Of a stretch of DNA of 64,000 nt, positions 17,695 to 26,794 are shown piece by piece (the stretch's first letter is position 1; every line of letters begins with the position of its first letter). Both the position numbers and the translations under genes were made by a program. Below the pieces are notes generated by a model, which had not been told where the DNA came from, did not search any database, and was given only the letters and a program-made list of their open reading frames with translations. Origin of the DNA: DASUAS01 sp963750045 (GTDB lineage: Bacteria > Actinomycetota > Acidimicrobiia > IMCC26256 > DASPTH01). The stretch lies in the NCBI GenBank assembly GCA_963750045.1, contig CAVVPD010000002.1, positions 434,001-498,000 of the forward strand, in the 5' to 3' direction.

Positions 17695-18158
17695 GGTGCG
17701 CTCCTCACGTTGCGGAACTGGACTTCACGGAAGTCGTCGACCAGACGCTGCAGCAGGACGCCGAGCAGGCGACGGTCGTCGGGCGACCAATGGTCGAGGA
17801 CGTCGCGCAGGTGGGCATCGAGCACGTCGGCGATGCGCCGACGCGCGTCGCGGCCGGCGTCGGTGATACCGACCACGACGACCCGGGCGTCGCCCGCGCT
17901 CGGCACGCGGTCGACGAAGCCGAGGTCCTCGAGCTTGCGGACCTGGCGGCCGGTCGACGCCGCGTCCATGCCGGCCGAGCGGGCGAGCTCCCCGAGGGTG
18001 ACCGGGCCGTGCTCGTCGATCCTGCGCAGCAGCGCGTAGGCGGGACGGGAGAGGTCGACCCCGGCCGCGGCCGACAGGCCGGCGTGCCCGTTGCGGCTCG
18101 CCCGCAGCCGGTCCAGCTGCTCGAGCGCCCGCTGCGTCCGGGCCAGGTTCGCGTCCAC
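17691..18158 (-). CDS. MarR-family transcriptional regulator, first gene of its operon
   Basis: 155 aa from the GTG at 18158. The winged HTH is visible as PVTLGELARSAGMDAASTGRQVRKLEDLG with wing SAGDARVVVVGITDAGRDAR. A TAGGGT box lies 7 nt before the GTG, so the mRNA is probably leaderless. A perfect inverted repeat sits immediately upstream of this box. That arrangement is typical of autoregulation, with the downstream amidohydrolase-fold, DegT and SDR genes controlled together. Confidence 0.9.
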   Translation of the reverse strand: MDANLARTQRALEQLDRLRASRNGHAGLSAAAGVDLSRPAYALLRRIDEHGPVTLGELARSAGMDAASTGRQVRKLEDLGFVDRVPSAGDARVVVVGITDAGRDARRRIADVLDAHLRDVLDHWSPDDRRLLGVLLQRLVDDFREVQFRNVRSAP

Positions 18159-18165
18159 CAGCTTG

Positions 18166-18198
18166 ACCCTACATTAGTTGTTTGGCTCTAGCAACTAA
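18166..18198 (-). promoter_or_regulatory. MarR operon promoter and candidate MarR operator
   Basis: TTAGTTG (18174-18180) and CAACTAA (18192-18198) form a perfect inverted repeat with an 11-nt spacer. It lies directly upstream of the -10 box TAGGGT (ACCCTA on the plus strand at 18166-18171), which is 7 nt from the MarR start codon. MarR proteins bind such AT-rich palindromes over their own promoters, so this is the likely operator. Confidence 0.65.
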
Positions 18199-18218
18199 CA
18201 CGCTCGACCCCCACACCC

Positions 18219-18279
18219 GAACCTGCGTCATCTGTGGATGGCTGACCTGGGGTTTCGCGCGGCGGGTGACGCAAGTTCG
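18219..18279. repeat. Imperfect 14-bp inverted repeat after the SDR gene
   Basis: CGAACCTGCGTCAT (18219-18232) is nearly the reverse complement of GTGACGCAAGTTCG (18266-18279), 12 of 14 positions pairing, with a 33-nt loop. It lies in the 127-bp gap between the SDR stop (18286) and the MarR start (18158). It may fold as a transcript end for the minus-strand operon above, or be a pair of protein-binding half sites. There is no U-tract. Confidence 0.35.
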
Positions 18280-18285
18280 TTGGGG

Positions 18286-19216
18286 TCAGGGGAGAAGGGG
18301 GAACTCCTGGTGGACGAGGTCCTCGGTGAGGGCCCAGAGGCGCTCGGCGGAGTCGGGGTCGCGGGCCCAGGGGGCGTGCTGATCGGTGACCTCGCAGTCG
18401 GCGAGGTAGGTGCCGCCACGGTCGACGAGCTCGGGCGCGGTCGCCGCCCACACCGAGGTCGCCGCACCCTGCGCGACGGTCTTGCGCGGCGGCATCCCGC
18501 CCGACGGCGCGGCCTTGGCCCGTTCCATCAGCGCGGCGAAGTCGTCCTCGGTCATGTAGCGACCCAACTCGGTGGAGATCATCCCCGGGTGCACTGCGTA
18601 CGCATGCACCCCACGGTCGCCGAGGCGACGCTCGAGCTCGACCGAGAACAGGATGTTGGCCGTCTTCGACTGCCCGTACGCGGAGAACTTGTCGTACTCG
18701 CGGCGCTCGAAGTTCGGGTCGTCCCACACGATGTCGGAGCCCATGTGGCCACCCGAGCTCAGGTTGACGACCCGGGCCGGAGGATCGGCGAGGAGCGCGG
18801 GCACGAGCAGGCACGTCAGGAGGAAGTGCCCGACGTGGTTGGTGCCGAACTGCATCTCGAAACCCTCGGCGGTGCGCTCGAGCGGCGTGTACATGACCCC
18901 CGCGTTGTTGACCAGGAGGTGCAGGCGGTCGTGGGTGCCCAGGTACCAGTCGGCGAAGGCGCGCACCGCGTCGAGTGACGTCAGGTCGAGCGCGCCCGGC
19001 TCCAGCGACGCGTCCGGGACCTGCGACCGGATCGCGTCGACCGCGGCGTCGATGCGCGCCGCGTCGCGACCGGCGAGCACCACGTGCGCGCCGACGGACG
19101 CGAGTCGCGCGTGCGGTCTCGAGCCCGAGCCCGGTCGACGCCCCGGTGACCACCGCGACCTTGCCGTCCAGGTCGACCCCCTCGAGGACCTCCTCGGTCG
19201 TCGTCTCGAAGCTCAT
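18286..19216 (-). CDS. SDR-family oxidoreductase (retinol dehydrogenase-like), apparently frameshifted
   Basis: About 309 aa when one extra base near 19105 is ignored. The first frame (start ATG 19216) has DLDGKVAVVTGASTGLGLETARA. The second frame continues LASVGAHVVLAGRDAARIDAAV, then VNNAGVMYTPLE, NLSSGGH and the active-site YGQSKTANILFSVELERR, as in retinol dehydrogenase/WW-oxidoreductase-like SDRs. Both halves are intact and the codon pattern does not change, so an assembly indel is likely. It is the last gene of the LLM/sulfotransferase operon; its ATG overlaps the crotonase stop. Confidence 0.85.
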
Positions 19217-20043
19217 GATCCGTCCCCTTCCGGCCACTCGGGCCAGTCCTCGGCCACGCGTCGACGCCACTCCGGATCGCGCCGTTCGAGGAACGCCATC
19301 ACACCCTCACGCGCGTCGTCGCTCCCCATCAGGTGGTGGTGCAACTCGGTCTCGAGCCGGCCGACCTCGGAACGGTCGAGCTCGAAGCTCTGCCACAGCA
19401 GGCGCTTGCTGAACGCGACCGACATCGGTGCGGTGTTGACCGCGATGTCACGTGCCATCGCCCATGCCGCCGGCAGCACCTCGTCGTTGGGCAGGCAGCG
19501 GCTCGCGATCCCGAGGCGCCGCATGTCGTGACCGTCGAAGGTGGCGCCCGTCAACAGGACCTCGGCCGCGTTGGCCATGCCCACGATGCGCGGCAGCGCC
19601 CAATGCACGTAGGCGTCGCCCATCACGCCCCGCCGTACCTGGACCACGCCGTACTTGGCGTCGGCGGCCATGAACCGGAGGTCGCACTGGATGGCGAGCG
19701 TGAGCCCGAGCCCGATGGCGTGCCCGTTGACCGCGGCGATGACCGGCTTGCGGATCTCCCAGGCCGGCGGATCGATCGCGGCAGCGGAGAAGGTCGACGC
19801 ATCAGGCGCGCCGAAGGTGTCGCCACCGCCGGAGATGTCAGCCCCCGCGCAGAAGGCCGGCGGGGTGCCCGTGAGCACGACGGCCCGGATCCCGTCGTCG
19901 GTGTCACACCGCCGGTACGCGTCCTCGAGCTCGGTGCGCATCGAACCACCGAACGCGTTGCGGGCGTCCGGCCGGTGCAGCGTGATCGTCGCAACCTGGT
20001 CGCGGACCTCGAACTTGACGTCCCCGTACCCAGACGTGCTCAT
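19213..20043 (-). CDS. Enoyl-CoA hydratase/isomerase family protein, both catalytic Glu replaced
   Basis: 276 aa crotonase: ITLHRPDARNAF, the oxyanion-hole segment AFCAGADISGGG, and C-terminal RDPEWRRR. The two hydratase glutamates are absent: GLGLTLAIQCD has Thr at the first, and YGVVQVRRGV has no PE at the second. It may therefore be an isomerase, hydrolase or other crotonase reaction. It is coupled by 4-bp overlaps to the LLM gene upstream and the SDR gene downstream. Confidence 0.87.
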   Translation of the reverse strand: MSTSGYGDVKFEVRDQVATITLHRPDARNAFGGSMRTELEDAYRRCDTDDGIRAVVLTGTPPAFCAGADISGGGDTFGAPDASTFSAAAIDPPAWEIRKPVIAAVNGHAIGLGLTLAIQCDLRFMAADAKYGVVQVRRGVMGDAYVHWALPRIVGMANAAEVLLTGATFDGHDMRRLGIASRCLPNDEVLPAAWAMARDIAVNTAPMSVAFSKRLLWQSFELDRSEVGRLETELHHHLMGSDDAREGVMAFLERRDPEWRRRVAEDWPEWPEGDGS

Positions 20044-21059
20044 GCCGTGCGCACGGTGTCGACCAGCGCCGAGAGGTCGGAAGGCGGGATCTCGTACCCC
20101 GGGAAGTAGCAGCTGACACGCGATGCGATGCCGCCGAAGCGCGCGACGATCTCCTGCCCGCACTCCTCGGGCGTGCCGAACACGCCGATGGTGCGCAGCA
20201 CGTCGTCGTCGATGAGCGTGCTCATCGTCGCCCACTCCCCCTGCTTGGACAGCCGGTTCAGCTCGGGTTGCAGATCACCCCACCCCTCGACGTCGAGCAC
20301 CGGCCGGTATGACGGCGTCGAGCCGTAGAAGGAGAGCAGGCCCTTCACGCCCCGCGTCGCCACGGCGATCTCCTCGTCGGTCCGCCCCGCGCAGACGATC
20401 GCCTCGCAGATCACCTCGACCTCACCCGGCGCGCGCCCGCCCGTCGCCATGCCGCGCTTGATCGCCGGCAGCGTGCGTTCGGCGAGGTGGCGAGTGCTGT
20501 TGAACGGCATCACGAGCACGCCGTCGGCCACCTCGGCCGCAACCTCGGTCATGCGCGGACCGAGGGCTCCGATCAGCACCGGTGGCGGTCCGTAGGGGTT
20601 CGGACCCGGGTTGAAGTTGGGCGTCATCAACGTGTGGGTCGTGAACTCTCCCCGGAAGTCGAGCTTGGCCGTGCCCTCCCAGGCGGCGAAGATCGCCTTC
20701 GTCGCCAGGACCCACTCACGCATGCGCGGCACCGGCCGCGACCACTGCGCACCGAAGCGCTTCTCGATCGCGGGCTTCACCTGCGAGCCCAGACCGAGAC
20801 GGAACCGTCCGCGCGACAGCACCTGCAGGTCGTAGGCGACGTTCGCCAACTGCATCGGGCTGCGCGGGAACGCGATCGCCACGTTGGTCATGAGGTCGGC
20901 CTCGACCGTGCTGGCCGCGACGGCCAGCGGCAGGAACGGGTCGTGCTGGCCCTCGAAGGTGAACAGGCCGTCGACGCCCGTCGCCATCCGTGCCCGGCAC
21001 TGCCCCTCGAGGTCGTCGAGGCTCGTGCCCATCAACACGTCGATCTCGAGCTCACTCAT
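20040..21059 (-). CDS. LLM-class flavin (probably F420)-dependent oxidoreductase
   Basis: 339 aa luciferase-like TIM barrel: VDGLFTFEGQHDPFLPL, TNVAIAFPRSPMQLANVAYDLQVLSRGRF, LGLGSQVKPAIEKRFG, and PPPVLIGALGPRMTEVAAEVADGVLV. The pattern matches the F420-linked group with the LGSQV motif found across actinobacteria. It is the third gene of the minus-strand operon beginning at 23092 and overlaps both neighbours by 4 bp. F420 versus FMN use is inferred from family membership. Confidence 0.9.
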   Translation of the reverse strand: MSELEIDVLMGTSLDDLEGQCRARMATGVDGLFTFEGQHDPFLPLAVAASTVEADLMTNVAIAFPRSPMQLANVAYDLQVLSRGRFRLGLGSQVKPAIEKRFGAQWSRPVPRMREWVLATKAIFAAWEGTAKLDFRGEFTTHTLMTPNFNPGPNPYGPPPVLIGALGPRMTEVAAEVADGVLVMPFNSTRHLAERTLPAIKRGMATGGRAPGEVEVICEAIVCAGRTDEEIAVATRGVKGLLSFYGSTPSYRPVLDVEGWGDLQPELNRLSKQGEWATMSTLIDDDVLRTIGVFGTPEECGQEIVARFGGIASRVSCYFPGYEIPPSDLSALVDTVRTA

Positions 21060-22204
21060 GTGTCCTCCCGGGGAACGTCGTAGCGCTCGTAGTACCGCTC
21101 GAAGCGGGCGTCGAGCGGTGCCCGGTCGACCCCGACCTCGGCCAGCGAGTAGACGTGCGTCCCGTACTTGTGCTGCGGATTGGCGGCGTGGAAGCGCCGG
21201 AAGTACGCCTCCTTGTCGGCGTTCCATTCGATGCCGAAGCGCTCGTAGATGCTGCCGACCACCGCCACCGGGTCGCGCACGATGTCGGCGTACGCGACGT
21301 CGAAGAACGAGTCGTCGCCGATGCGGTCACGCGCGTCCATGGCGCGGTCGGTGAGCGCCGAGAGCGTGACCGGCCAGTGCTCGACGATGTAGTCGGTGTG
21401 GTCGACGTCGGTGAACGTGCCGGTGAGCGAGCGCAGCAGGCTGAACGTCGACGCCGCGATCTTCACCGGATCCCGGTGGGTCACGATCATGCGGGCGTCC
21501 GGGTACGTGGCGAACACGGAGTCGAGCAGCAGCCCGTACTGGGGCGACTTGAGCTGCCACCGCCCCGGGCACTCCGATTGCAGGACCTGGAGCACGAGCC
21601 GGTGGTAGCCCGCGGCGTCGTCCCAGTCCGAGGCGAGCAACCACTCGTCGTAGCCGGGAAGATTGAACGTGGTCGAGTAGATGAGGCTCTGGAAGTGCTG
21701 CGCGTGGAGCAGCGTGCACTCCATCGCGTCGTCGGGTTCGTCGTGGTGGATGGCCTTGAACCCGGGGTTGATCAGGTCGACCGCGCTCGGCGCGGCGCGC
21801 GCGGCCACGAAGCGCGGGTCGTCCTGGTACGTCGCCGTCGTCGGGGGCGGGATCGACTCGTTCGCCTCCCACGCGAGCAGCGAGCGGTTGTCGGGATCCG
21901 CCGAGAGGAGATGGCTGAGCGCGGTCGTGCCGCTGCGGGGCATGCCTACCAGGATCAGCGGCGCCTCGATCGGCGTCGCCGCGAGGCCGGGGTGCGAGCG
22001 GTGCCACTCGTGCACCCGAAGCCGGTTCGTCAGGTTGCCGCGCACCTGCGCGTCGACGGCCAGCATGCCGATCTCGTTGAGGTCTGCCTCCCCGATCGCC
22101 GACGCCCAGAGCGCGTCGAGCCCGTCGCGGAACGACGGGGCGCCGAAGTCGTCGAGGCCGACCTCCGCGACGACCTCCTCCAGGATCCGATCGACGTCAC
22201 TCAT
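21056..22204 (-). CDS. Sulfotransferase family protein (PF13469 type)
   Basis: 382 aa. The PAPS 5'-phosphosulfate loop is LILVGMPRSGTT near residue 90, and the 3'-phosphate region includes IVTHRDPVKIAASTFS. This long form with a helical N-terminal domain is abundant in Acidimicrobiia and mycobacteria. It lies between two LLM genes and begins 7 bp after the first LLM stop. It may sulfate a hydroxylated lipid or sterol-like compound, or act as a related transferase. A paralogue is encoded at 31753. Confidence 0.88.
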   Translation of the reverse strand: MSDVDRILEEVVAEVGLDDFGAPSFRDGLDALWASAIGEADLNEIGMLAVDAQVRGNLTNRLRVHEWHRSHPGLAATPIEAPLILVGMPRSGTTALSHLLSADPDNRSLLAWEANESIPPPTTATYQDDPRFVAARAAPSAVDLINPGFKAIHHDEPDDAMECTLLHAQHFQSLIYSTTFNLPGYDEWLLASDWDDAAGYHRLVLQVLQSECPGRWQLKSPQYGLLLDSVFATYPDARMIVTHRDPVKIAASTFSLLRSLTGTFTDVDHTDYIVEHWPVTLSALTDRAMDARDRIGDDSFFDVAYADIVRDPVAVVGSIYERFGIEWNADKEAYFRRFHAANPQHKYGTHVYSLAEVGVDRAPLDARFERYYERYDVPREDT

Positions 22205-22211
22205 GACCCGC

Positions 22212-23092
22212 TCAGATGCCCAACGCGTCGCGCGTACGCGCCAGCTCGTCGGGGTCCGAGGTGGTCGGCACCAGGAAGTACTCGTCGGCGCCCGCGTCGC
22301 GTGCGTTGTCGACGGCCCGGCGGAGCGCATCGGGTGAGCAGCACGTGACCGCGGTCGACGCCCACTTCCCGATCTCCTCGCCCATGACCCGCATGTAGGC
22401 GTAGGCGTACTCGCGCAGGCGCGCCTCGGCGTCGTCGCCGAGCGCATACCAGATGCTCGACGAGAGGTGCGGGGCCTCGGCGCGGCCGGCGGCCTCCCAC
22501 GCGGCGCGGATCTGCGTGAACGCAGTTGCCATCTGGTCACGATCGCCGTCCATCGTGAACGCGCCGTCGACGCCGTCCGCCCAGTGCGCGGCGCGCGCGC
22601 GATCGCCTTGGGGCCCATGACGCCGGCGATCACCGGCGGGCCACCCGGCTGCACCGGCATCGGACCCACCGGATCGGCACCTTCGAAGGGCGGCTGCCCC
22701 GCCCAGATCCGCCGCATGCGCGCGACCTGGTCGTCCATGCGCTGCCACCGCCGCCCGAACGAGCCGCCGATGGCGCGGTAGTCGTGCTCCCGCCCCCCGA
22801 CCCCGACGCCGACGGTGAGACGGCCCTCGCTGAGGACGTCGACCGACGCCATCTGCTTCGCCACCGCGACCTCGTCGTGCGCGGGGAGGATCACGATCGT
22901 CGTCCAGAGCCGCACCCGCTCGGTCAGTGCGGCCGCGGCCGCGAGGTCGACCGTGCAGTCGTGACTGGTGAAGGTGACGCGCTCGGGTACGGCGAGGCTG
23001 GGCCACGGCCCGGCATCGACCTCCCGACACCAGGCGATCGTCTGCTGCCGGGTGTGCGACAGCATGGTCGGCAGCGTCATCGAGAGGTCCAC
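22212..23092 (-). CDS. LLM-class flavin-dependent oxidoreductase, apparently frameshifted
   Basis: About 293 codons from the GTG at 23092, which has TACCCT 7 nt upstream. The first frame covers VDLSMTLPTMLSHTRQQ to PPVIAGVMGPKAIARA. The second frame continues AAHWADGVDGAFTMDGD and ends TSDPDELARTRDALGI. The break falls in a GCGCGCGCGC run near 22591-22605, a typical place for an indel error. Barrel motifs include LWTTIVILPAHDEVAVAKQMASVD and GRLTVGVGVGGREHDYRA. It is the first gene of the sulfotransferase operon and divergent from another LLM gene. Confidence 0.83.
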
Positions 23093-23128
23093 GGCGAGGA
23101 GGGTACGCTCCCACGCTGGAGGAACGCC
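23093..23128. promoter_or_regulatory. Bidirectional promoter with overlapping -10 boxes
   Basis: AGGGTACGCT (23100-23109) reads as TACCCT on the minus strand, 7 nt from the GTG at 23092, and as TACGCT on the plus strand, 20 nt from the ATG at 23129. The two -10 boxes share the central TA. The plus-strand leader carries GGAGG (23118-23122). The two operons therefore seem driven from one symmetric element. Confidence 0.6.
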
Positions 23129-24140
23129 ATGAAACTGGGTGTCGTGTTCGGGTACTGGGGGGCGGGACCGCGCGTCGGCTTCGTCGAGGAGGCACGCGAG
23201 GCCGAGCGCCTCGGCTTCGACTCGGTCTGGGTGGCGGAATCGTGGGGGAACGACGCGTTCACGTACGCGGCGTACATCGCCGCGAACACCTCGACCATCA
23301 AGATCGGCACCGGCATCGTGCAGATGGCGGCGCGCACTCCGACCGCGACCACGATGGCCGCGGTCACCCTCGACCACCTCTCGGGTGGTCGCCTCATCCT
23401 CGGCCTCGGTGTGTCCGGCCCCCAGGTGGTCGAGGGTTGGTACGGGCAACCGTCCAACCGCCCCTTGGCGCGCACACGTGAGTACGTCGACATCATCCGG
23501 CGCGCGCTGCGGCGCGAGGGTCCGCTCGAGAGCGACGGCGAGTTCTACCCGCTCCCCTATCGCGGTGAGGGCAGCCAGGGCCTGGGCAAGCCGTTGAAGA
23601 TCATGACCCACCCGCTGCGGGCCGACATCCCGATCTTCCTCGGCGCCGAGGGCCCCAAGAACGTGACCCAGACCGCGGAGATCGCCGACGGTTGGCTCCC
23701 GCTCTACTACTCGCCGTTCCGTCAAGAGGTCTACGCCGACCAGCTGAAGGACGCGAAGCCCGGCTTCGAGATCAACGCCATGGCCAACGTCACCGTCACC
23801 GACGACGTCGCCGCCGCGCTGCTCCCGGTGAAGGGCATGCTCGGCTTCTACATCGGCGGCATGGGCGCGAAGGGGCAGAACTACCACACCAAGCTCATGC
23901 AACGGATGGGCTTCGAGGAAGAGGCGCTGAAGATCCAGGACCTCTTCTTCGCGGGCAAGCGCGACGAAGCGATCATGGCCGTGCCCGACGACTTCGCCGA
24001 CGAGATCTCCATCGTGGGCCCGCCGTCGCGCGATCAGGGAACGACTGGCGGCCTGGCGCGACAGCCCGGTGACCACGCTCATGATCGCCGGCCGCGACAA
24101 CGAGCAGCTCAAGGTCGTGCGAGACCTCGTGCTCGACTGA
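23129..24140 (+). CDS. LLM-class F420-dependent oxidoreductase, apparently frameshifted near the C-terminus
   Basis: About 336 aa if one extra G near 24032 is ignored. The main frame begins MKLGVVFGYWGAGP and has ERLGFDSVWVAESWG, IGTGIVQMAARTPTATTMAAVTLD, LGLGVSGPQVVEGWYG and LGAEGPKNVTQTAEIADGW, as in F420-dependent glucose-6-phosphate-dehydrogenase-like LLM proteins. After VGPPSR the second frame reads ERLAAWRDSPVTTLMIAGRD, the expected C-terminus, ending DLVLD at a TGA 4 bases before the next gene's GTG region. GGAGG precedes the ATG. Confidence 0.88.
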
Positions 24141-24146
24141 CGCGCA

Positions 24147-25316
24147 GTGGCGAAGCATCCGTTCCACGAGGTCGCCATCGTCGGCGTGCACAACACGAAA
24201 CAGGCGCGTGTGCTCGAGGGACACGACTCACGGTCGATCACGTTCGCAGCGGGGATGGGCGCGATCGGCGACGCCGGGCTCACGCCGCGTGACATCGACG
24301 GCCTGGTCGGCATGGCCAGCTCTGACATCCTCTACCAGAGCCGCAGTGGTCCGGTCTGGCGGTCGCACTCGGGGCTGGGGATCCCCGCGGTGCTCGAGGC
24401 GGCCGGCGCGATCGCCAACGGTCTCGCGTCGATCGTGCTCATCAGCGCGGGATCAGCGGGCATCTACACCGACCGCGCCTCGACCGCGCCTTGGACCCGG
24501 CCGACCCACGAGTTCGTCGCCCCCTTCGGGATGTTCACCGCGGCCGAGTTCGCACTCATCGCCCGGCGGCACATGCACAGGTACGGCACGACCCCGGAGG
24601 CGCTCGCCACCGTCGCCGCCACCATCCGCAACAACGGCCACGTGAACCCGGAAGCCTGCTACTTCGGTCGCGGCCCGTTCACCCCCCAGGACGTCCTCGA
24701 CAGCCGCATGGTCGCGGACCCGTTCCACCTCCTCGACTGCTCGATGACCGCCGAGGGGGGCTGCGCGCTCGTGCTCGCCCGCGCCGACCTCGCTCGCGAC
24801 ATGGCCCAGGACGCGGTCTTCGTGCTCGGTGGCAACACCGACCACTTCGGGCCCTCGTACCAGCACCCCCCGGCGTGGGACATGGGCGGCCACCGGCGCA
24901 CCGACCTGGTGGCCGGGACCGTCGGGCGCCGGGCCGCGGAGGACGCGTTCCGCATGTCGGGCCTCGGCCCTGCCGACGTCGACGTGTGCGAGCTCTACGA
25001 CCCGTTCTCGTTCGAGATCATCCGCCAGTTCGAGGCGTTCGGCTTCTGCGCCGAGGGCGAGGGCGGCGACTACGTGATGAGCGGCACCATCGAGCCGGGA
25101 GGGCGCCACCCGATCACCACCGACGGCGGCCTGATGTCCTTCAGCCACGGTGGTGCCACCGTGCAGCTGCTGCAGCGGGTGATCCGGGGAGTCCAACAGC
25201 TCCGGGGCGGCTGCCCCACGATGCAGGTCGAGGACGCCGAGGTCGCGCTGTGCAGCGGAGGTGGCGCAGGTGCGCTCTTCACCGACGTGCTGCTCCTCGG
25301 AAGGGAGCAACCATGA
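24147..25316 (+). CDS. Thiolase-family / lipid-transfer protein
   Basis: 389 aa from the GTG at 24147, 6 bp after the LLM stop. Thiolase-superfamily motifs are HNTKQARVLEG at the N-terminus, LISAGSAGIYT at the usual nucleophile region (no clear CxSG), TTDGGLMSFSHGGAT near residue 325 with His kept, and ALCSGGGAGAL at the C-terminus with Cys kept. This copy therefore retains more catalytic residues than those at 2422 and 3567. It probably works with the LLM and SnoaL genes in beta-oxidation-like chemistry. Confidence 0.87.
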   Translation: MAKHPFHEVAIVGVHNTKQARVLEGHDSRSITFAAGMGAIGDAGLTPRDIDGLVGMASSDILYQSRSGPVWRSHSGLGIPAVLEAAGAIANGLASIVLISAGSAGIYTDRASTAPWTRPTHEFVAPFGMFTAAEFALIARRHMHRYGTTPEALATVAATIRNNGHVNPEACYFGRGPFTPQDVLDSRMVADPFHLLDCSMTAEGGCALVLARADLARDMAQDAVFVLGGNTDHFGPSYQHPPAWDMGGHRRTDLVAGTVGRRAAEDAFRMSGLGPADVDVCELYDPFSFEIIRQFEAFGFCAEGEGGDYVMSGTIEPGGRHPITTDGGLMSFSHGGATVQLLQRVIRGVQQLRGGCPTMQVEDAEVALCSGGGAGALFTDVLLLGREQP

Positions 25317-25332
25317 GCGAGAGCGGGGAACC

Positions 25333-25782
25333 ATGAGCAACGTGCCCGACGCCATCGCCATCACCAACCTGCTCTACCGCTACGCGGAGCTCATCGACGC
25401 CGGCGACTACGAGGGTGTCGGCGCGCATCTCGCGCACACGGTGATCACCACGGACGGCTCAGACCATCAGACACGCGGTGCGGACACGGTCGCGGCGATG
25501 TACCACGCGACCACCCGGAAGTACGAGAACGGCACCCCCTTGACCAAGCACGTGATCACCAACCCGATCGTCGACGTCGCCGACGACGGGCTGTCGGGTA
25601 CCTGCCGCTCGTACTACACCGTCTTGCAGAAGGCGGGAGACGCTCCCTTGCGGCCGATCATCACCGGCCACTATCGCGACGAGTTCGAGAAGGTCGACGG
25701 TTCGTGGCGCTTCAGCCGTCGCCACATGGGCATCGACCAGATCGGCGACCTCTCACTCCACCTGCTCATCGACCTCGGCTAG
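25333..25782 (+). CDS. SnoaL-like (NTF2 fold) protein
   Basis: 149 aa: AIAITNLLYRYAELIDAGDYEGV, THxV-like HTVITTDGS, LTKHVITNPIVDV and a C-terminal GSWRFSRRHMG, the typical SnoaL_4 order. The ATG at 25333 was chosen over an in-register upstream extension because a short AATG-rich stretch (25313-25332) follows the thiolase stop. It is the third gene of the LLM/thiolase operon. Confidence 0.85.
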   Translation: MSNVPDAIAITNLLYRYAELIDAGDYEGVGAHLAHTVITTDGSDHQTRGADTVAAMYHATTRKYENGTPLTKHVITNPIVDVADDGLSGTCRSYYTVLQKAGDAPLRPIITGHYRDEFEKVDGSWRFSRRHMGIDQIGDLSLHLLIDLG

Positions 25783-25826
25783 CGACCGAGCGCCGATGCG
25801 CCACAGTGCTCATCAACGGCTCCCGT

Positions 25827-26735
25827 TCAACCGGGGTAGCGGGACGCGAAGGCCGCTCGCAAACCGTCGCGCCATCCGACCTTGCACCGGCCCGTGATGC
25901 TCGCTCGGAGGGTCGGATCGGCGATCGACCCGCGCAACGTGCCCGGCGTCTGGACCACGTTCACGGGGACTGCGTGCCCAATCAGCTCGGCGAAGTACGC
26001 GCACCACTCCTGCACGCTCACCGCCTCGTCGCCGCCCCAGTTGACGATGCGGGCCGGGACCGTGGCCGCCTGGAGCAGGGAGCCGGTCTGCTCGTTGATG
26101 TCGTCTTCGTGGATCGGGCTGTACGGACAAGGGTCCCAGCGCGTGGTCACCGGCTCGCCCGCGACCGCGGCATCGAGGTGGTAGACCGGCAGACCGCCGT
26201 TGGGGCCGTACGACGCGTTCATCCGTGCGATCACCACCGGCAGGTCGTACTGGCGCGCGCAGGTGCGGGCCACGGCCTCTTGGGCGATCTTCGACATCGA
26301 GTACGGGGGCGACAGCGACGAGTTCACCTCGCCGAGCGGATCCGTCTCGTGGAAGACGTGCAGCGGATCGTCCTGGGGCCGGTAGACGGAATGTGTCGAC
26401 ATGACCAGCGCGGCCTTCGCCCGGCGGCAGTGCGCGAGCAGCAGACCCGTTCCCTCCGCGTTGACGCGGATGGCGTGGTCGAAGTCGACACCGGGGCCCT
26501 GGAACGCAGCGAGATGCACCACGTACGTGAAGTCGTCGGGCACGTCGGTGAAGTCCCCCGCGGCGATGTCGCAGACGCGGGTGGTCACACCGAGAGCATC
26601 GACTCGGGCGCGTGTCTCGACGTCACCGAATCGCGCGATGCCCCACACCTCGTTGTCTCGCGCGAGGTACCGAGCCAACGGGAACGCGATCTGCCCGGCC
26701 GGACCGGTGACGAGGACCTTCTCACCCGAGAGCAC
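25827..26735 (-). CDS. NAD-dependent epimerase/dehydratase (extended SDR)
   Basis: 302 aa from the GTG at 26735, with TAGCGT 8 nt upstream. The cofactor loop is VTGPAGQIAFPLA, a TGxxGxI variant, and the active-site motif is YSMSKIAQE with serine in STHSVYRP. The LNSSLSPPYS region and the SPIHEDDINEQ segment are typical of extended SDRs acting on nucleotide sugars or similar ketone/alcohol substrates. It is divergent from the SnoaL-like gene at 26795. Confidence 0.88.
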   Translation of the reverse strand: MLSGEKVLVTGPAGQIAFPLARYLARDNEVWGIARFGDVETRARVDALGVTTRVCDIAAGDFTDVPDDFTYVVHLAAFQGPGVDFDHAIRVNAEGTGLLLAHCRRAKAALVMSTHSVYRPQDDPLHVFHETDPLGEVNSSLSPPYSMSKIAQEAVARTCARQYDLPVVIARMNASYGPNGGLPVYHLDAAVAGEPVTTRWDPCPYSPIHEDDINEQTGSLLQAATVPARIVNWGGDEAVSVQEWCAYFAELIGHAVPVNVVQTPGTLRGSIADPTLRASITGRCKVGWRDGLRAAFASRYPG

Positions 26736-26794
26736 GATCGGTGACGCTACTCCGGCGCGTGACGGTCATCGATTGCCGCAGTAGCGTCGCCGTC

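Noticed and set aside
16885..18039. Plus-strand frame opposite the amidohydrolase-fold and MarR genes
   Set aside because: Shadow of two coupled minus-strand genes; no recognisable motif or start site.
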